A stretch of DNA of 17,126 nt from Acidimicrobiales bacterium (GTDB lineage Bacteria > Actinomycetota > Acidimicrobiia > Acidimicrobiales > Poriferisodalaceae). Where the stretch lies: positions 1-17,126 of the forward strand of contig JAGQSP010000025.1 of NCBI GenBank assembly GCA_020439485.1, written 5' to 3'. Shown in pieces: positions 1 to 6,424 of the stretch (within the stretch, counting starts at the first letter, position 1; each line of letters opens with the position of its first letter). The notes beneath the pieces are model-generated. The model was not told where the DNA came from. It saw only the letters and a list, made by a program, of their open reading frames with translations, and did not search any database. A program made the translations under genes and the position numbers.

Positions 1-998
1 AGGACACCGACGCCGGCGACCGGTCGGCCACACGACTCGGCCACCCGGCCCGCCAGTGTCGACCCACCCACGACACTGACCTGTTGGCCAACGACGATGC
101 GCACGGCTGTCTCGAAACGATCCCAACAACCCGGCACCAGGGGAGCTGTGGAGCCGACCAGCTCCCCCAGCAGTTCGTCGTCGGCCAGCGCCGATCTCGC
201 TTCGTCGAGGTCCAGGTCGAAGCCGAACAGTCGACGTGTCCTCTCGACCAGCGACACCAGACCCGAGTAGCTGGGCAGGTGAACCACCGCGGCGACCTGG
301 CGTGCCTCGTGATCGGATGCGTCTATCTCGAGCACTCCGGGATGACCGAAGTGCTCGAAGGTCCTCGCATAGCTGAACCCCTCGGTGTGCTCGACGCCCG
401 GCACACAGCGCGGTTGTAGGTGGCCGATCACGTCCCGGACGCTCGATGGGTCCATGCCCAACATCAGCGGGAACCCGCCGTCGACATCTCCCCTGGCGCC
501 CTTCTGGCCGCCCCTCAATCTGGATGGGGCAAAGCCGAACACCTCGGTCACCACGCGGGACAACTGGCGGGCCGAAGAGAACCCGGAGGCCGCTGCTATG
601 TCGGCTAGCGCCAGGTCTGTGTCGTCGAGAAGTTTGCGCGCGAAGTGGGCTCGCTGCGACCTGCCAACGGCGTCGGGCGTGGCCCCGACATGCTCGAGGA
701 ACAGTCGCCTGAGGTGGCGAGCGCTGTACCCGACGAACGCGGCCAGATCGCTCTCGGTGTGCGTGTCGAGATACCCGTGGGCGACCAGGTCTACCGCGCG
801 ACGCACGGGATAGGGGGCGTCGGCCCCGACAGATTCGCCTGGTTCCAGGTCCGGACGGCAACGCAGGCAGGCGCGATAGCCGGCCGCCTCGGCTGCAACC
901 TGAGATCGATACGGCACGGTGTTGACCTGGTGTGGCCGCGCCGGGCAGCCGGCACGGCAGTAGATGCCCGTGGTTCGCACCGCCGTGACCTTGACCAT
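1..998 (-). CDS. alkA: Ada-type sensor / AraC regulator / AlkA glycosylase fusion (C-terminus outside window)
   Basis: About 332 residues are visible before the gene runs off the left edge. Residues 1-50 are the Ada zinc module: TTGIYC gives Cys14 (the methyl-accepting position in E. coli Ada), followed by Cys18, Cys44 and Cys47 in the spacing seen in Ada. Residues about 60-160 form an AraC-type pair of helix-turn-helix units (SDLAAFVGYSARHLRRLF and ALADIAAASGFSSARQLSRV). From about residue 172 the AlkA N-terminal fold begins (FPLMLGMDPSSVRDVIGHLQP), then the start of the HhH-GPD glycosylase domain (FETAVRIVVGQQVSVVGG). The catalytic Asp lies outside the window. In the family, methylation of the sensor Cys turns the protein into an activator and AlkA excises 3-methyladenine-type bases. 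ATG 998 is chosen because AGGAG lies 5 nt upstream, but in-frame ATGs at 1040 and 1058 would lengthen the otherwise short N-terminus. It diverges from ogt. Confidence 0.9.
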   Translation of the reverse strand, partial: MVKVTAVRTTGIYCRAGCPARPHQVNTVPYRSQVAAEAAGYRACLRCRPDLEPGESVGADAPYPVRRAVDLVAHGYLDTHTESDLAAFVGYSARHLRRLFLEHVGATPDAVGRSQRAHFARKLLDDTDLALADIAAASGFSSARQLSRVVTEVFGFAPSRLRGGQKGARGDVDGGFPLMLGMDPSSVRDVIGHLQPRCVPGVEHTEGFSYARTFEHFGHPGVLEIDASDHEARQVAAVVHLPSYSGLVSLVERTRRLFGFDLDLDEARSALADDELLGELVGSTAPLVPGCWDRFETAVRIVVGQQVSVVGGSTLAGRVAESCGRPVAGVGV

Positions 999-1060
999 GA
1001 GCTCTCCTGCCCCATCTCGAATTGCCGACCCGAACAGCATCTCAAGACTCGGCCGCATCC

Positions 1061-1121
1061 ATCAGGACAAATTCGGACATGGTTGCGTCTCGGGTCGGCC
1101 TATGTCCGAATGTGTCCTGCG
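1061..1121. promoter_or_regulatory. Paired outward-facing operator candidate between alkA and ogt
   Basis: Two 20-bp arms, 1061-1080 (read on minus) and 1102-1121 (read on plus), match at 17 of 20 positions: ATGTCCGAAT[T/G]TGTCCTG plus two varying bases. They are separated by 21 bp. Each arm contains TGTCC twice, exactly 10 bp apart, which is one helical turn and is how AraC-family proteins with two HTH units usually contact DNA. The arm ends lie 62 bp from the alkA start (998) and 57 bp from the ogt start (1179), so the arrangement is nearly symmetric. Inference: this is the binding site of the methylated Ada-type regulator encoded by alkA, serving both genes. No convincing -10 box was identified. 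Confidence 0.6.
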
Positions 1122-1178
1122 GATGGTGAAGCGACTGACCAGACTCGGCCCGTGCAACACTCGCGACCGGAGACGAAC

Positions 1179-1709
1179 ATGACCCGCAACACCCGAGATC
1201 ACGACGAACCAGGGAGCGCCGCAGTGCCGACACCTCTGGGCGACCTGACGGTCGTAGCTTCTGCATCTGGCATCTGCGCCATCTTGTGGCCAAACGACGA
1301 CCCCAAGCGCGTCAGGCTGCAGTATGTGGACGGCACCAGCCAAGCCCAAGCAGCCCATGTCGAGGCGGCACGCTCCCAGCTACTCGACTTCTTCGATCGC
1401 AGGTTGACCGAGTTCGACCTGGCCCTGGACATGCGCGGCACCGACTTCCAACGGGCTGTCTGGGGCGCGTTGAAGGGCGTCGGCTACGGCCGCACCAGCA
1501 CATATGCCTCCATCGCCGACGCCATAGGTAAACCCGGCTCGGCGCGAGCGGTCGGTGCGGCCGTTGGGCGCAATCCTGTGTCGATCGTCGTGCCATGCCA
1601 CCGGATTGTGGGATCGAACGGATCGCTGACGGGTTTCGCCGGAGGGCTCGACGCCAAACGGTTCCTGCTGGCGTTGGAGGCGAAGTACCACCAGCCGAAC
1701 CTGGCTTGA
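1179..1709 (+). CDS. ogt: Methylated-DNA--protein-cysteine methyltransferase (Ogt/MGMT)
   Basis: A 176-residue suicide enzyme that removes O6-alkyl groups from guanine (and O4-alkyl thymine) in DNA by transfer to its own cysteine. The signature VVPCHRIV places the acceptor at Cys140. The preceding helix carries the DNA-binding RAVGAAVGRNP segment with the expected arginine finger (Arg123). The C-terminal GLDAKRFLLALE helix is also typical. Length agrees with the family. ATG 1179 is preceded by GGAGA with 5 nt spacing; the open frame continues far upstream but without family similarity there. It is divergent from the Ada/AlkA fusion and shares the intergenic operator, so both are probably induced by alkylation damage. 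The next gene starts 15 bp after the stop, so co-transcription is likely. Confidence 0.95.
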   Translation: MTRNTRDHDEPGSAAVPTPLGDLTVVASASGICAILWPNDDPKRVRLQYVDGTSQAQAAHVEAARSQLLDFFDRRLTEFDLALDMRGTDFQRAVWGALKGVGYGRTSTYASIADAIGKPGSARAVGAAVGRNPVSIVVPCHRIVGSNGSLTGFAGGLDAKRFLLALEAKYHQPNLA

Positions 1710-1724
1710 GCCACACTTCTGATC

Positions 1725-2339
1725 ATGTCCAACCCGACCGAAACAACCTCGTTCGACCTCTCCGAGATCACCCCTCGAGATGCGTACAAGCTCACCACCG
1801 GGCTGGTGGTGCCACGGCCGATCGGCTGGATCGGGTCTGTATCGGCCAGCGGCGTGGCCAATCTCGCGCCCTACTCGTTCTTCAATCTGCTGGCGGGCGA
1901 CCCGCCCCACGTCGGATTCTCGGCGGGGACCGGCCGCAAGGACTCGCTGGCAAACGTGCGCGAGGTTCCCGAGTTCACGGTCAACATCGTCACCATCGAG
2001 ACCGTCGAGGCCATGAACGCCTCGTCGGCATCGCTCGCACACGACGAAGACGAGTTCGATCACGTCGGCCTGACAAAGGCGGCATCTACGAAGGTCGCGG
2101 CGCCGCGGGTTGCCGAAGCGACGGCTTCGATGGAGTGCAGGGTCACCGACATCATTCACATCGGTCGGGCCGATGGCGGCAACCACCTGGTAATCGGCGA
2201 GATCGTGATGATCCACGTGGCCAACAGGGTGCTCGACGGCACTCGCATCGATGCGGCGGGCCTGGCCGCCGTGGGCCGTCACGCCGGCACGTGGTACTCG
2301 TCGTCGACCGACCTGTTCTCGCTGCCCAGACCCGACTGA
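1725..2339 (+). CDS. Flavin reductase-like FMN-binding protein
   Basis: 204 residues with the pattern of the DIM6/NTAB flavoprotein family (flavin reductase-like split beta-barrel). Features include the early segment TTGLVVPRPIGWIGS, then GVANLAPYSFFNLLAGDPPHVGFS, FTVNIV and a late HLVIGEIV strand. These proteins bind FMN and either reduce flavin with NAD(P)H for partner oxygenases or act on unknown small molecules; the substrate cannot be read from sequence. It starts 15 bp downstream of ogt and may be transcribed with it, though a role in alkylation repair is not established. It might alternatively be linked to the redox and dormancy genes that follow. The family call is firm; the exact reaction is unknown. 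Confidence 0.85.
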   Translation: MSNPTETTSFDLSEITPRDAYKLTTGLVVPRPIGWIGSVSASGVANLAPYSFFNLLAGDPPHVGFSAGTGRKDSLANVREVPEFTVNIVTIETVEAMNASSASLAHDEDEFDHVGLTKAASTKVAAPRVAEATASMECRVTDIIHIGRADGGNHLVIGEIVMIHVANRVLDGTRIDAAGLAAVGRHAGTWYSSSTDLFSLPRPD

Positions 2340-2398
2340 CGCGCCGACGATGGCCTTCGCCTCTGGCAGTTCTGCGCCCAAAATGACAGAGTCAGGTC

Positions 2399-3283
2399 AT
2401 GACAGGTACCGAGACGCTCAAACCAGGCATCGCAGTAGGCATCGATGGCTCTGCAGGTTCGATCGCCGCACTCAAGTGGGCAGTTTCAACCGATCCGTCG
2501 TGGGGTCCGGTGACCCCGATAGCGGTATGGCAGCTTCCCTGGTGGGAGGTGGCGCTCGCCGGCTCGACGGCACCCGTTGCATACGTCAGGCGAGAGCACG
2601 GTATCGACGACGTTCTCGACCGGATCGTCAACGACGACTCTTTGTCGCCCGAGCAGCGCGATCGCATCGCCGGACGGCTCGTGCTGGAGGGCCGAACGGT
2701 CCCGACCCTGCTAGAGGCCTCGGCAGGACACTCGATGCTGGTGGTTGGCACGCGCGAGCGCGGCGCCGTGGCCGACACCATCCTGGGATCGGTGTCGATC
2801 GATTGCGCCAGCAAGACCGATATCCCACTGGCGGTGGTTCCTCACGATGGTGGTGATGCTTCGGGACCAGTCGTGGTGGGTATCGACGGCAGCGACAATT
2901 CTGTCGCCGCACTGCGCTGGGCATTGCAGCACACTGCCGCCGACGTTCCCGTGGTCGCTCTGGGCGCATGGTCGTTCGTCGTGCACGGCGCCTGGCAGGA
3001 ACTGCCCGTGGTCGACGACCGCACCCAGGTGGAAACCAAACAAGCGGTAGAGGCCGTCGTTGCCCAGGTCACCGAAGAACTGGGAACAGACGGAGCGCGG
3101 ATCTCGATCGAGATCGACAGGGCCGATCCCCGCAGCGCGCTGCACAGCGCGGGCGAATCGGCGCGGATGCTGGTCGTTGGCGCCCGCGGCCTGACCGGAT
3201 GGCAACACCTGGTGATCGGCTCGGTCACGACGGCCCTGTTGCATCAGCCGGTGTGCCCAACCATCGTCGTACCGGCCGGCTGA
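2399..3283 (+). CDS. Tandem universal stress protein (Rv2623-like)
   Basis: 294 residues made of two UspA domains. Domain 1 (about 10-148) opens with IAVGIDGS and domain 2 (about 157-293) with VVVGIDGS. The ATP-binding signature G-2x-G-9x-G(S/T) is intact in domain 2 (residues 261-275, GARGLTGWQHLVIGS). In domain 1 (117-131, GTRERGAVADTILGS) the second glycine is Glu, so only domain 2 may bind nucleotide in the canonical way. Tandem USPs of this size are DosR-regulon members in Mycobacterium tuberculosis (Rv2623 is the best known and regulates growth through ATP binding). ATG 2399 has only a weak AGG upstream. It converges on the hibernation-factor gene with a 10 bp gap. Not obviously in an operon with the upstream flavoprotein (59 bp gap). 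Confidence 0.92.
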   Translation: MTGTETLKPGIAVGIDGSAGSIAALKWAVSTDPSWGPVTPIAVWQLPWWEVALAGSTAPVAYVRREHGIDDVLDRIVNDDSLSPEQRDRIAGRLVLEGRTVPTLLEASAGHSMLVVGTRERGAVADTILGSVSIDCASKTDIPLAVVPHDGGDASGPVVVGIDGSDNSVAALRWALQHTAADVPVVALGAWSFVVHGAWQELPVVDDRTQVETKQAVEAVVAQVTEELGTDGARISIEIDRADPRSALHSAGESARMLVVGARGLTGWQHLVIGSVTTALLHQPVCPTIVVPAG

Positions 3284-3293
3284 AAGGCCGCCG

Positions 3294-4073
3294 TCAGTCG
3301 AGCGTGACCAATCCGTAGTGTCCGTCGTAGCGACGGTAGAGGACCTGGCCGCGGCCGTCGCCCGGATCTCGGTGGAATACCCGATCGGCACCGGTCGAGT
3401 CGAGGAACTCGCGGGCCTCCTCCAGCCCGAGTGTCGGTGCGACCGCCTCGCTCATCTCGACGGTTGGGGGCATCGGGCCGCCCCCGTACTGGTCGGGGTC
3501 GATGACGCGCAGCAGATAGCCGCTGGACGTGCGTTCGAGCACGCAGTCGCACCCGGCCTCGATACTGCTGAACAGATAGAACGAATGGTCTAGTTGCTCG
3601 ATGTCGAACAAGGCTTCCTCGATGGTCATCGATCCATCCGAGAACGACTTGCTGCGAACGATCTCGCGATAGTCGCTGGGCAGATCGACGAACTCGGGCC
3701 GATCATTTTCTGAGGCCAGCATCGCCGCCGAAACCGATCCCTGCGACCGGTCGTGCTGGTGGCGCAGACGATCCTCGTGCCGTTCCAACCGGCGCTTCAG
3801 CCGATCGACCAGCAGATCTACCGCCTCGTCGACGGTCGAGGCCGCCACGTGGGCTCTGACCGGCTTGCGTTTGGTGGTGAGGGTTGCTTCGGCCAGCACC
3901 GGGCGGCTTCGGCCGGCCCGACCGTCGGCCACGAGTCTCAACTCGACGTGATGGATGGCCTCGCGACAGCGGTCGGCCACCGCCGTCACCTTCTCGATCG
4001 CCTTGTGCAGTGACGGTTCACTGACGCCCCCCCGGTGGGAGATCTCGAACCTGGTGTCGGCATCGGTCGACAT
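3294..4073 (-). CDS. hpf: Long ribosome hibernation promoting factor with two C-terminal modules (RafH-like)
   Basis: 259 residues. Residues 1-105 match the S30AE/HPF N-terminal domain, which occupies the 30S decoding region and blocks mRNA and tRNA. The C-terminal part contains two copies of the S30AE C-terminal module: residues about 138-192 (IVRSKSFSDGSMTIEEALFDI, then FYLF) and about 203-259 (ending VLYRRYDGHYGLVTLD). Ordinary long HPF has one such module, used for dimerisation into 100S ribosomes. Two modules recall the mycobacterial DosR-controlled factor RafH, to my recollection. ATG 4073 is chosen for its GGAGG with 4 nt spacing; an upstream in-frame ATG at 4133 lies inside the predicted promoter. 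Divergent from the DevR-like regulator, with a DosR-type box between them, so hypoxic control is plausible. Confidence 0.88.
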   Translation of the reverse strand: MSTDADTRFEISHRGGVSEPSLHKAIEKVTAVADRCREAIHHVELRLVADGRAGRSRPVLAEATLTTKRKPVRAHVAASTVDEAVDLLVDRLKRRLERHEDRLRHQHDRSQGSVSAAMLASENDRPEFVDLPSDYREIVRSKSFSDGSMTIEEALFDIEQLDHSFYLFSSIEAGCDCVLERTSSGYLLRVIDPDQYGGGPMPPTVEMSEAVAPTLGLEEAREFLDSTGADRVFHRDPGDGRGQVLYRRYDGHYGLVTLD

Positions 4074-4103
4074 GGAACCTCCGATATCGCCGTCGGTTGT
4101 CTG

Positions 4104-4132
4104 GAGTATCGACCCAAGCGACGGTCTGGGCA
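4104..4132 (-). promoter_or_regulatory. Predicted hpf promoter
   Basis: Read on the minus strand, TTGCCC (4132-4127) and GATACT (4109-4104) are separated by exactly 17 bp, a sigma-70-like arrangement. The transcript would begin near 4097 and leave about 24 nt of leader containing the GGAGG ribosome site. The DosR-box-like sequence at 4172-4185 would lie about 80 bp upstream of that start. Prediction from sequence only. Confidence 0.45.
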
Positions 4133-4171
4133 AGCTTCGACCCGTTCAAGGGGGCCGAAACGGCGGAATTC

Positions 4172-4185
4172 GGGACTTAGGGCCT
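4172..4185 (+). promoter_or_regulatory. DosR-box-like site upstream of devR
   Basis: The core GGGACTTAGGGCCT agrees at 11 of 14 positions with the core of the mycobacterial DosR consensus TTSGGGACTWWAGTCCCSAA (recalled from the literature). The flanking TTC at 4169-4171 also fits, giving 14 of 20 over the full site. It lies between the divergent hpf and devR genes. The encoded regulator keeps the DosR base-contacting residues, which supports the call. Binding is untested. Confidence 0.55.
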
Positions 4186-4190
4186 AGTAT
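4185..4190 (+). promoter_or_regulatory. -10 box of a probable leaderless devR promoter
   Basis: TAGTAT ends 8 nt before the ATG at 4199 and the gap contains no Shine-Dalgarno-like sequence. This spacing places the transcription start at or next to the A of the start codon, the usual form of leaderless actinobacterial genes. The DosR-like box abuts this element, so binding there could activate or repress. Confidence 0.5.
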
Positions 4191-4198
4191 CTCGACGC

Positions 4199-4858
4199 AT
4201 GGACAGACCCGACGGGCCTATTCGCGTGTTCCTGCTGGACGACCACGAGGTCGTGCGCATGGGTATCGCCGCGCTCATCGAGGCCGAAGACGACCTCACC
4301 GTTACCGGACAAGCCGATTCGGCAGCGACCGCCATGGCCGCGGTGGCCCAAGCGCGTCCCGACGTGGCCGTGCTGGACGTTCGCCTGGGCGACGGCAACG
4401 GCATCGAGGTATGCCGAGAGATCCGATCCACCCATCCCGACGTCGCCTGCCTGATCCTGACGTCGTTCTCGTCAGATCAGGCCATCGTCGATGCGGCAAT
4501 GGCCGGCGCGGTCGGCTTCGTGGTCAAACAGGTCAAGGGCAACGACATCATCGAAGCCATCCGCAAGGTGGCCACCGGCGCCAAGTTGCTCGACGAGGCC
4601 GAGGCTCGGCTGGCGCTCAGGCGCATCAACGAGTCCGAGTTCGGCGACGTCAATCGGCTCACCCCGCAAGAGCGACGGATCTTCGACCTAATCGGCGACG
4701 GCCACACCAACCGCGAGATCGCAGACGAGATGTTTCTGGCCGAAAAGACGGTCAAGAACTACGTGTCGAACCTCTTGACGAAACTGGGCATGTCGCGGCG
4801 CACCGAGGTCGCGGCGCTGGCCGCCCGTCTCGACGAGCGCGATCACCACAACGACTGA
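4199..4858 (+). CDS. devR: DevR/DosR-like NarL-family response regulator
   Basis: 219 residues. The receiver domain has acidic Asp14/Asp15, phosphoacceptor Asp60 (VAVLDVRLGDGNGIE), Thr88 and Lys110. The LuxR-type HTH at about 152-212 reads LTPQERRIFDLIGDGHTNREI then MFLAEKTVKNYVSNLL. From memory, M. tuberculosis DosR has nearly the same stretches (VAVLDVRLPDGNGIE and MFLAEKTVKNYVSRLL), including the DNA-contacting Lys-Lys-Asn, here Lys183, Lys186 and Asn187. In mycobacteria DosR is phosphorylated by the haem kinases DosS/DosT in response to hypoxia, NO or CO and turns on USP, CBS, HPF and related genes, which are exactly the neighbours here. No kinase is adjacent; the candidates are encoded at 8329-10981. 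The length (DosR is 217) and start agree. Strong family call; the regulated genes are inferred. Confidence 0.9.
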   Translation: MDRPDGPIRVFLLDDHEVVRMGIAALIEAEDDLTVTGQADSAATAMAAVAQARPDVAVLDVRLGDGNGIEVCREIRSTHPDVACLILTSFSSDQAIVDAAMAGAVGFVVKQVKGNDIIEAIRKVATGAKLLDEAEARLALRRINESEFGDVNRLTPQERRIFDLIGDGHTNREIADEMFLAEKTVKNYVSNLLTKLGMSRRTEVAALAARLDERDHHND

Positions 4859-4909
4859 CAAGCGGGTCGCTGGTTCTCCCGAACCCACCGAAGGACCCTT
4901 GCCGGCCGA

Positions 4910-4948
4910 GAGTGGCCACCCGATGCTGAACTCGTGGTGGCACAACTC
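4910..4948. other. Imperfect inverted repeat between devR and the antiporter gene
   Basis: GCCACC at 4915-4920 pairs with GGTGGC at 4936-4941, extended by GAGT (4910-4913) with ACTC (4945-4948) across bulges. A GTGGCCAC palindrome (4912-4919) lies inside. There is no T-run, so it is not a classical terminator. It could be a leader structure for the antiporter, but it may be incidental in GC-rich DNA. Confidence 0.25.
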
Positions 4949-4962
4949 CACGGGGTCAGCCA

Positions 4963-5886
4963 ATGATCGCGCTGTGGGCGTCGGCGGTCGTCGTCGGACT
5001 GGCTCTCGCCGTGTTCGCCAGTCACCAGACCCTCGACTCGGCCCGCTCTCTGGCGGAACGGCTGGGACTGTCGACGTTCGTCATCGGCCTCACGGTGGTG
5101 GCGATAGGTACCGACCTACCCGAGATCGCCAACGGGATCATGGCTTCGGCTACCGGCCATGGTGACATCGTCACGGGCGACGCCCTCGGGTCGGCGGTGA
5201 CCCAGGTGACCCTGATCATGGCGATCCTTTGCTTGATCAGGCCCTTGGTAGCCGATCGAGGACTAGTCGCCGCCAGCGGTTTGGTCACCGTGCTGGCCCT
5301 GCTCGTGGCTGCCGCCTTGACGGCTGACTCGCAGTTGAGCCGGACCGACGGCGCGGTCCTGGTGGCCTTCTGGTCGGCCGGCGCCCTGGCGATACACCGC
5401 ACTGGATATGTCCACACATCCAGGCAACAGAAGCTGTTCGGCCGCGGGACCTGGACGGACCTGCGTGGCCTGGTCGTTGGCCTGGCGGGCGTGGGCGCAG
5501 GCGCGACGCTGGCTGTGACCGGTTTCGCCGAGGTCGCCGATCGCCTCGGTTTGCCCGAGTTCGCCATCAGCTTCTTGCTGCTGTCGCTGGGAACGTCTCT
5601 GCCAGAGCTCGTCGTCGATGCTGCGGCCATCCGTCAGGGGCAGACGTCGCTGGCGCTTGGTGACCTGATCGGGTCTTCTTTCGTCGATGCCAGCCTGGCG
5701 CTGGGGATCGGCCCTTTGCTGTTCCCCATCTCGGTGTCGGGTTCGGCGTCGAGTGCGGCGCTGGTTTCGGCGCTGGCGGTGGCGGCCGCAGTCGCGATCT
5801 TGATGGCCAGGCGCAAGCATGCGAAGGGCACGGCGGCGATGCTGGCGACGGTGTACGCCGCTTCGTATCTGGCAATACTGGCGTGA
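4963..5886 (+). CDS. Ca2+/Na+:cation antiporter family protein (CaCA, YrbG-like)
   Basis: 307 residues, strongly hydrophobic, about ten membrane spans, with the two inverted alpha-repeats of the CaCA superfamily. Repeat 1 (about 42-90) has VVAIGTDLPEIANG and GDALGSAVTQ. Repeat 2 (about 200-250) has LSLGTSLPELVVDA and GDLIGSSFVD. The two key glutamates (GTDLPE, GTSLPE) are kept. The common motif GNxxGSNxxN is altered in both repeats to GDxxGSxxxQ and GDxxGSxxxD, so ion preference may differ from ordinary Na+/Ca2+ exchangers. It would exchange cations across the plasma membrane, with Ca2+ against Na+ or H+ as the family default. It starts 104 bp after devR; only a weak GGGG precedes the ATG. 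Its stop is just before a DosR-like box. A role in ion balance during energy limitation is inference. Confidence 0.85.
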   Translation: MIALWASAVVVGLALAVFASHQTLDSARSLAERLGLSTFVIGLTVVAIGTDLPEIANGIMASATGHGDIVTGDALGSAVTQVTLIMAILCLIRPLVADRGLVAASGLVTVLALLVAAALTADSQLSRTDGAVLVAFWSAGALAIHRTGYVHTSRQQKLFGRGTWTDLRGLVVGLAGVGAGATLAVTGFAEVADRLGLPEFAISFLLLSLGTSLPELVVDAAAIRQGQTSLALGDLIGSSFVDASLALGIGPLLFPISVSGSASSAALVSALAVAAAVAILMARRKHAKGTAAMLATVYAASYLAILA

Positions 5887-5893
5887 CCGAACC

Positions 5894-5907
5894 GGGACCT
5901 TTGGCCC
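5894..5907 (+). promoter_or_regulatory. DosR-box-like site upstream of the USP-CBS-kinase operon
   Basis: GGGACCTTTGGCCC matches 11 of 14 core positions of the recalled DosR consensus (GGGACTWWAGTCCC) and 10 of 14 positions of the site before devR, sharing GGGAC and the GGCC half. It begins 8 bp after the antiporter stop and its centre is 62 bp before the ATG at 5963, a suitable place for activation of the six-gene operon. Confidence 0.55.
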
Positions 5908-5962
5908 TTTGTAGTCGGCGCTCCAGAAACCACGATTGACCTGCAACCCGGGGAGGGCACAA

Positions 5963-6424
5963 ATGCGACACATTGTCGTGGGTATCGATGGTTCGGCTGC
6001 CTCCAGGGCAGCCTTCAGAGAGGCTATGGCCGAAGCCCAGTTCCGCGAGGCCACACTGGTGGCGTTCCACGCTGTTCCCATTCCGGTGACGACGGGCGTC
6101 GAGTACGTCTCGATCGACCTCGAGACCGTCCAGCAGGGAGGCGAATCGTTCCTCGAGAACGAACTGGCAGCGCTGGCCGGCGAGTACGGGGGCGAGTTCC
6201 CGGTTCCGGTCCACGGCGAGGTACGCCTGGGCCACTGTGGTGTGCAGTTGATCAACGCGGCAGAAGAACACCCCGACGGGCCCGCCGAGCTGGTCGTTCT
6301 GGGCAGCCGTGGTCTGGGCGGATTCCGCGGCTTGCTGCTGGGGTCGGTTACGACCTACGCGGTCCACCACCTCAAGACCATGCTGCTGATCGTGCCGGCC
6401 CCAGACGAACACGAGGGCGGTTGA
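5963..6424 (+). CDS. Single-domain universal stress protein
   Basis: 153 residues, one UspA domain: N-terminal IVVGIDGS and the complete nucleotide-binding signature GSRGLGGFRGLLLGS at 114-128 (G-2x-G-9x-GS). An ATP-binding USP is therefore expected. ATG 5963 has GGAGG 6 nt upstream and is preferred over the in-frame TTG at 5936. It is the first gene of a tightly packed set: its stop overlaps the CBS gene start by one base (TGATG). In mycobacteria single USPs such as Rv2624c sit next to the CBS protein and protease genes of the DosR regulon. The exact role of this USP is unknown; a stress or growth-arrest function is family knowledge. Confidence 0.92.
   Translation: MRHIVVGIDGSAASRAAFREAMAEAQFREATLVAFHAVPIPVTTGVEYVSIDLETVQQGGESFLENELAALAGEYGGEFPVPVHGEVRLGHCGVQLINAAEEHPDGPAELVVLGSRGLGGFRGLLLGSVTTYAVHHLKTMLLIVPAPDEHEGG

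Noticed and set aside
645..1178. Open frame extending ogt upstream by 178 codons
   Set aside because: This is the antisense shadow of the Ada/AlkA fusion and the operator region; the methyltransferase domain begins after ATG 1179, which has a ribosome site.
2373..2387. Possible reverse-oriented DosR-like box before the first tandem USP gene
   Set aside because: About 10 of 15 positions fit but the GTCCC half is not preserved; this level is expected by chance in GC-rich DNA.
4141..4163. CCGTT/AACGG inverted repeat near the hpf -35 region
   Set aside because: Arms of only five bases with a 12-13 base centre; not distinguishable from chance.
4892..4905. GGACC sequence resembling a DosR half-site upstream of the antiporter gene
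   Set aside because: Only the left half fits (9 of 14) and the right half CCGG is out of register.
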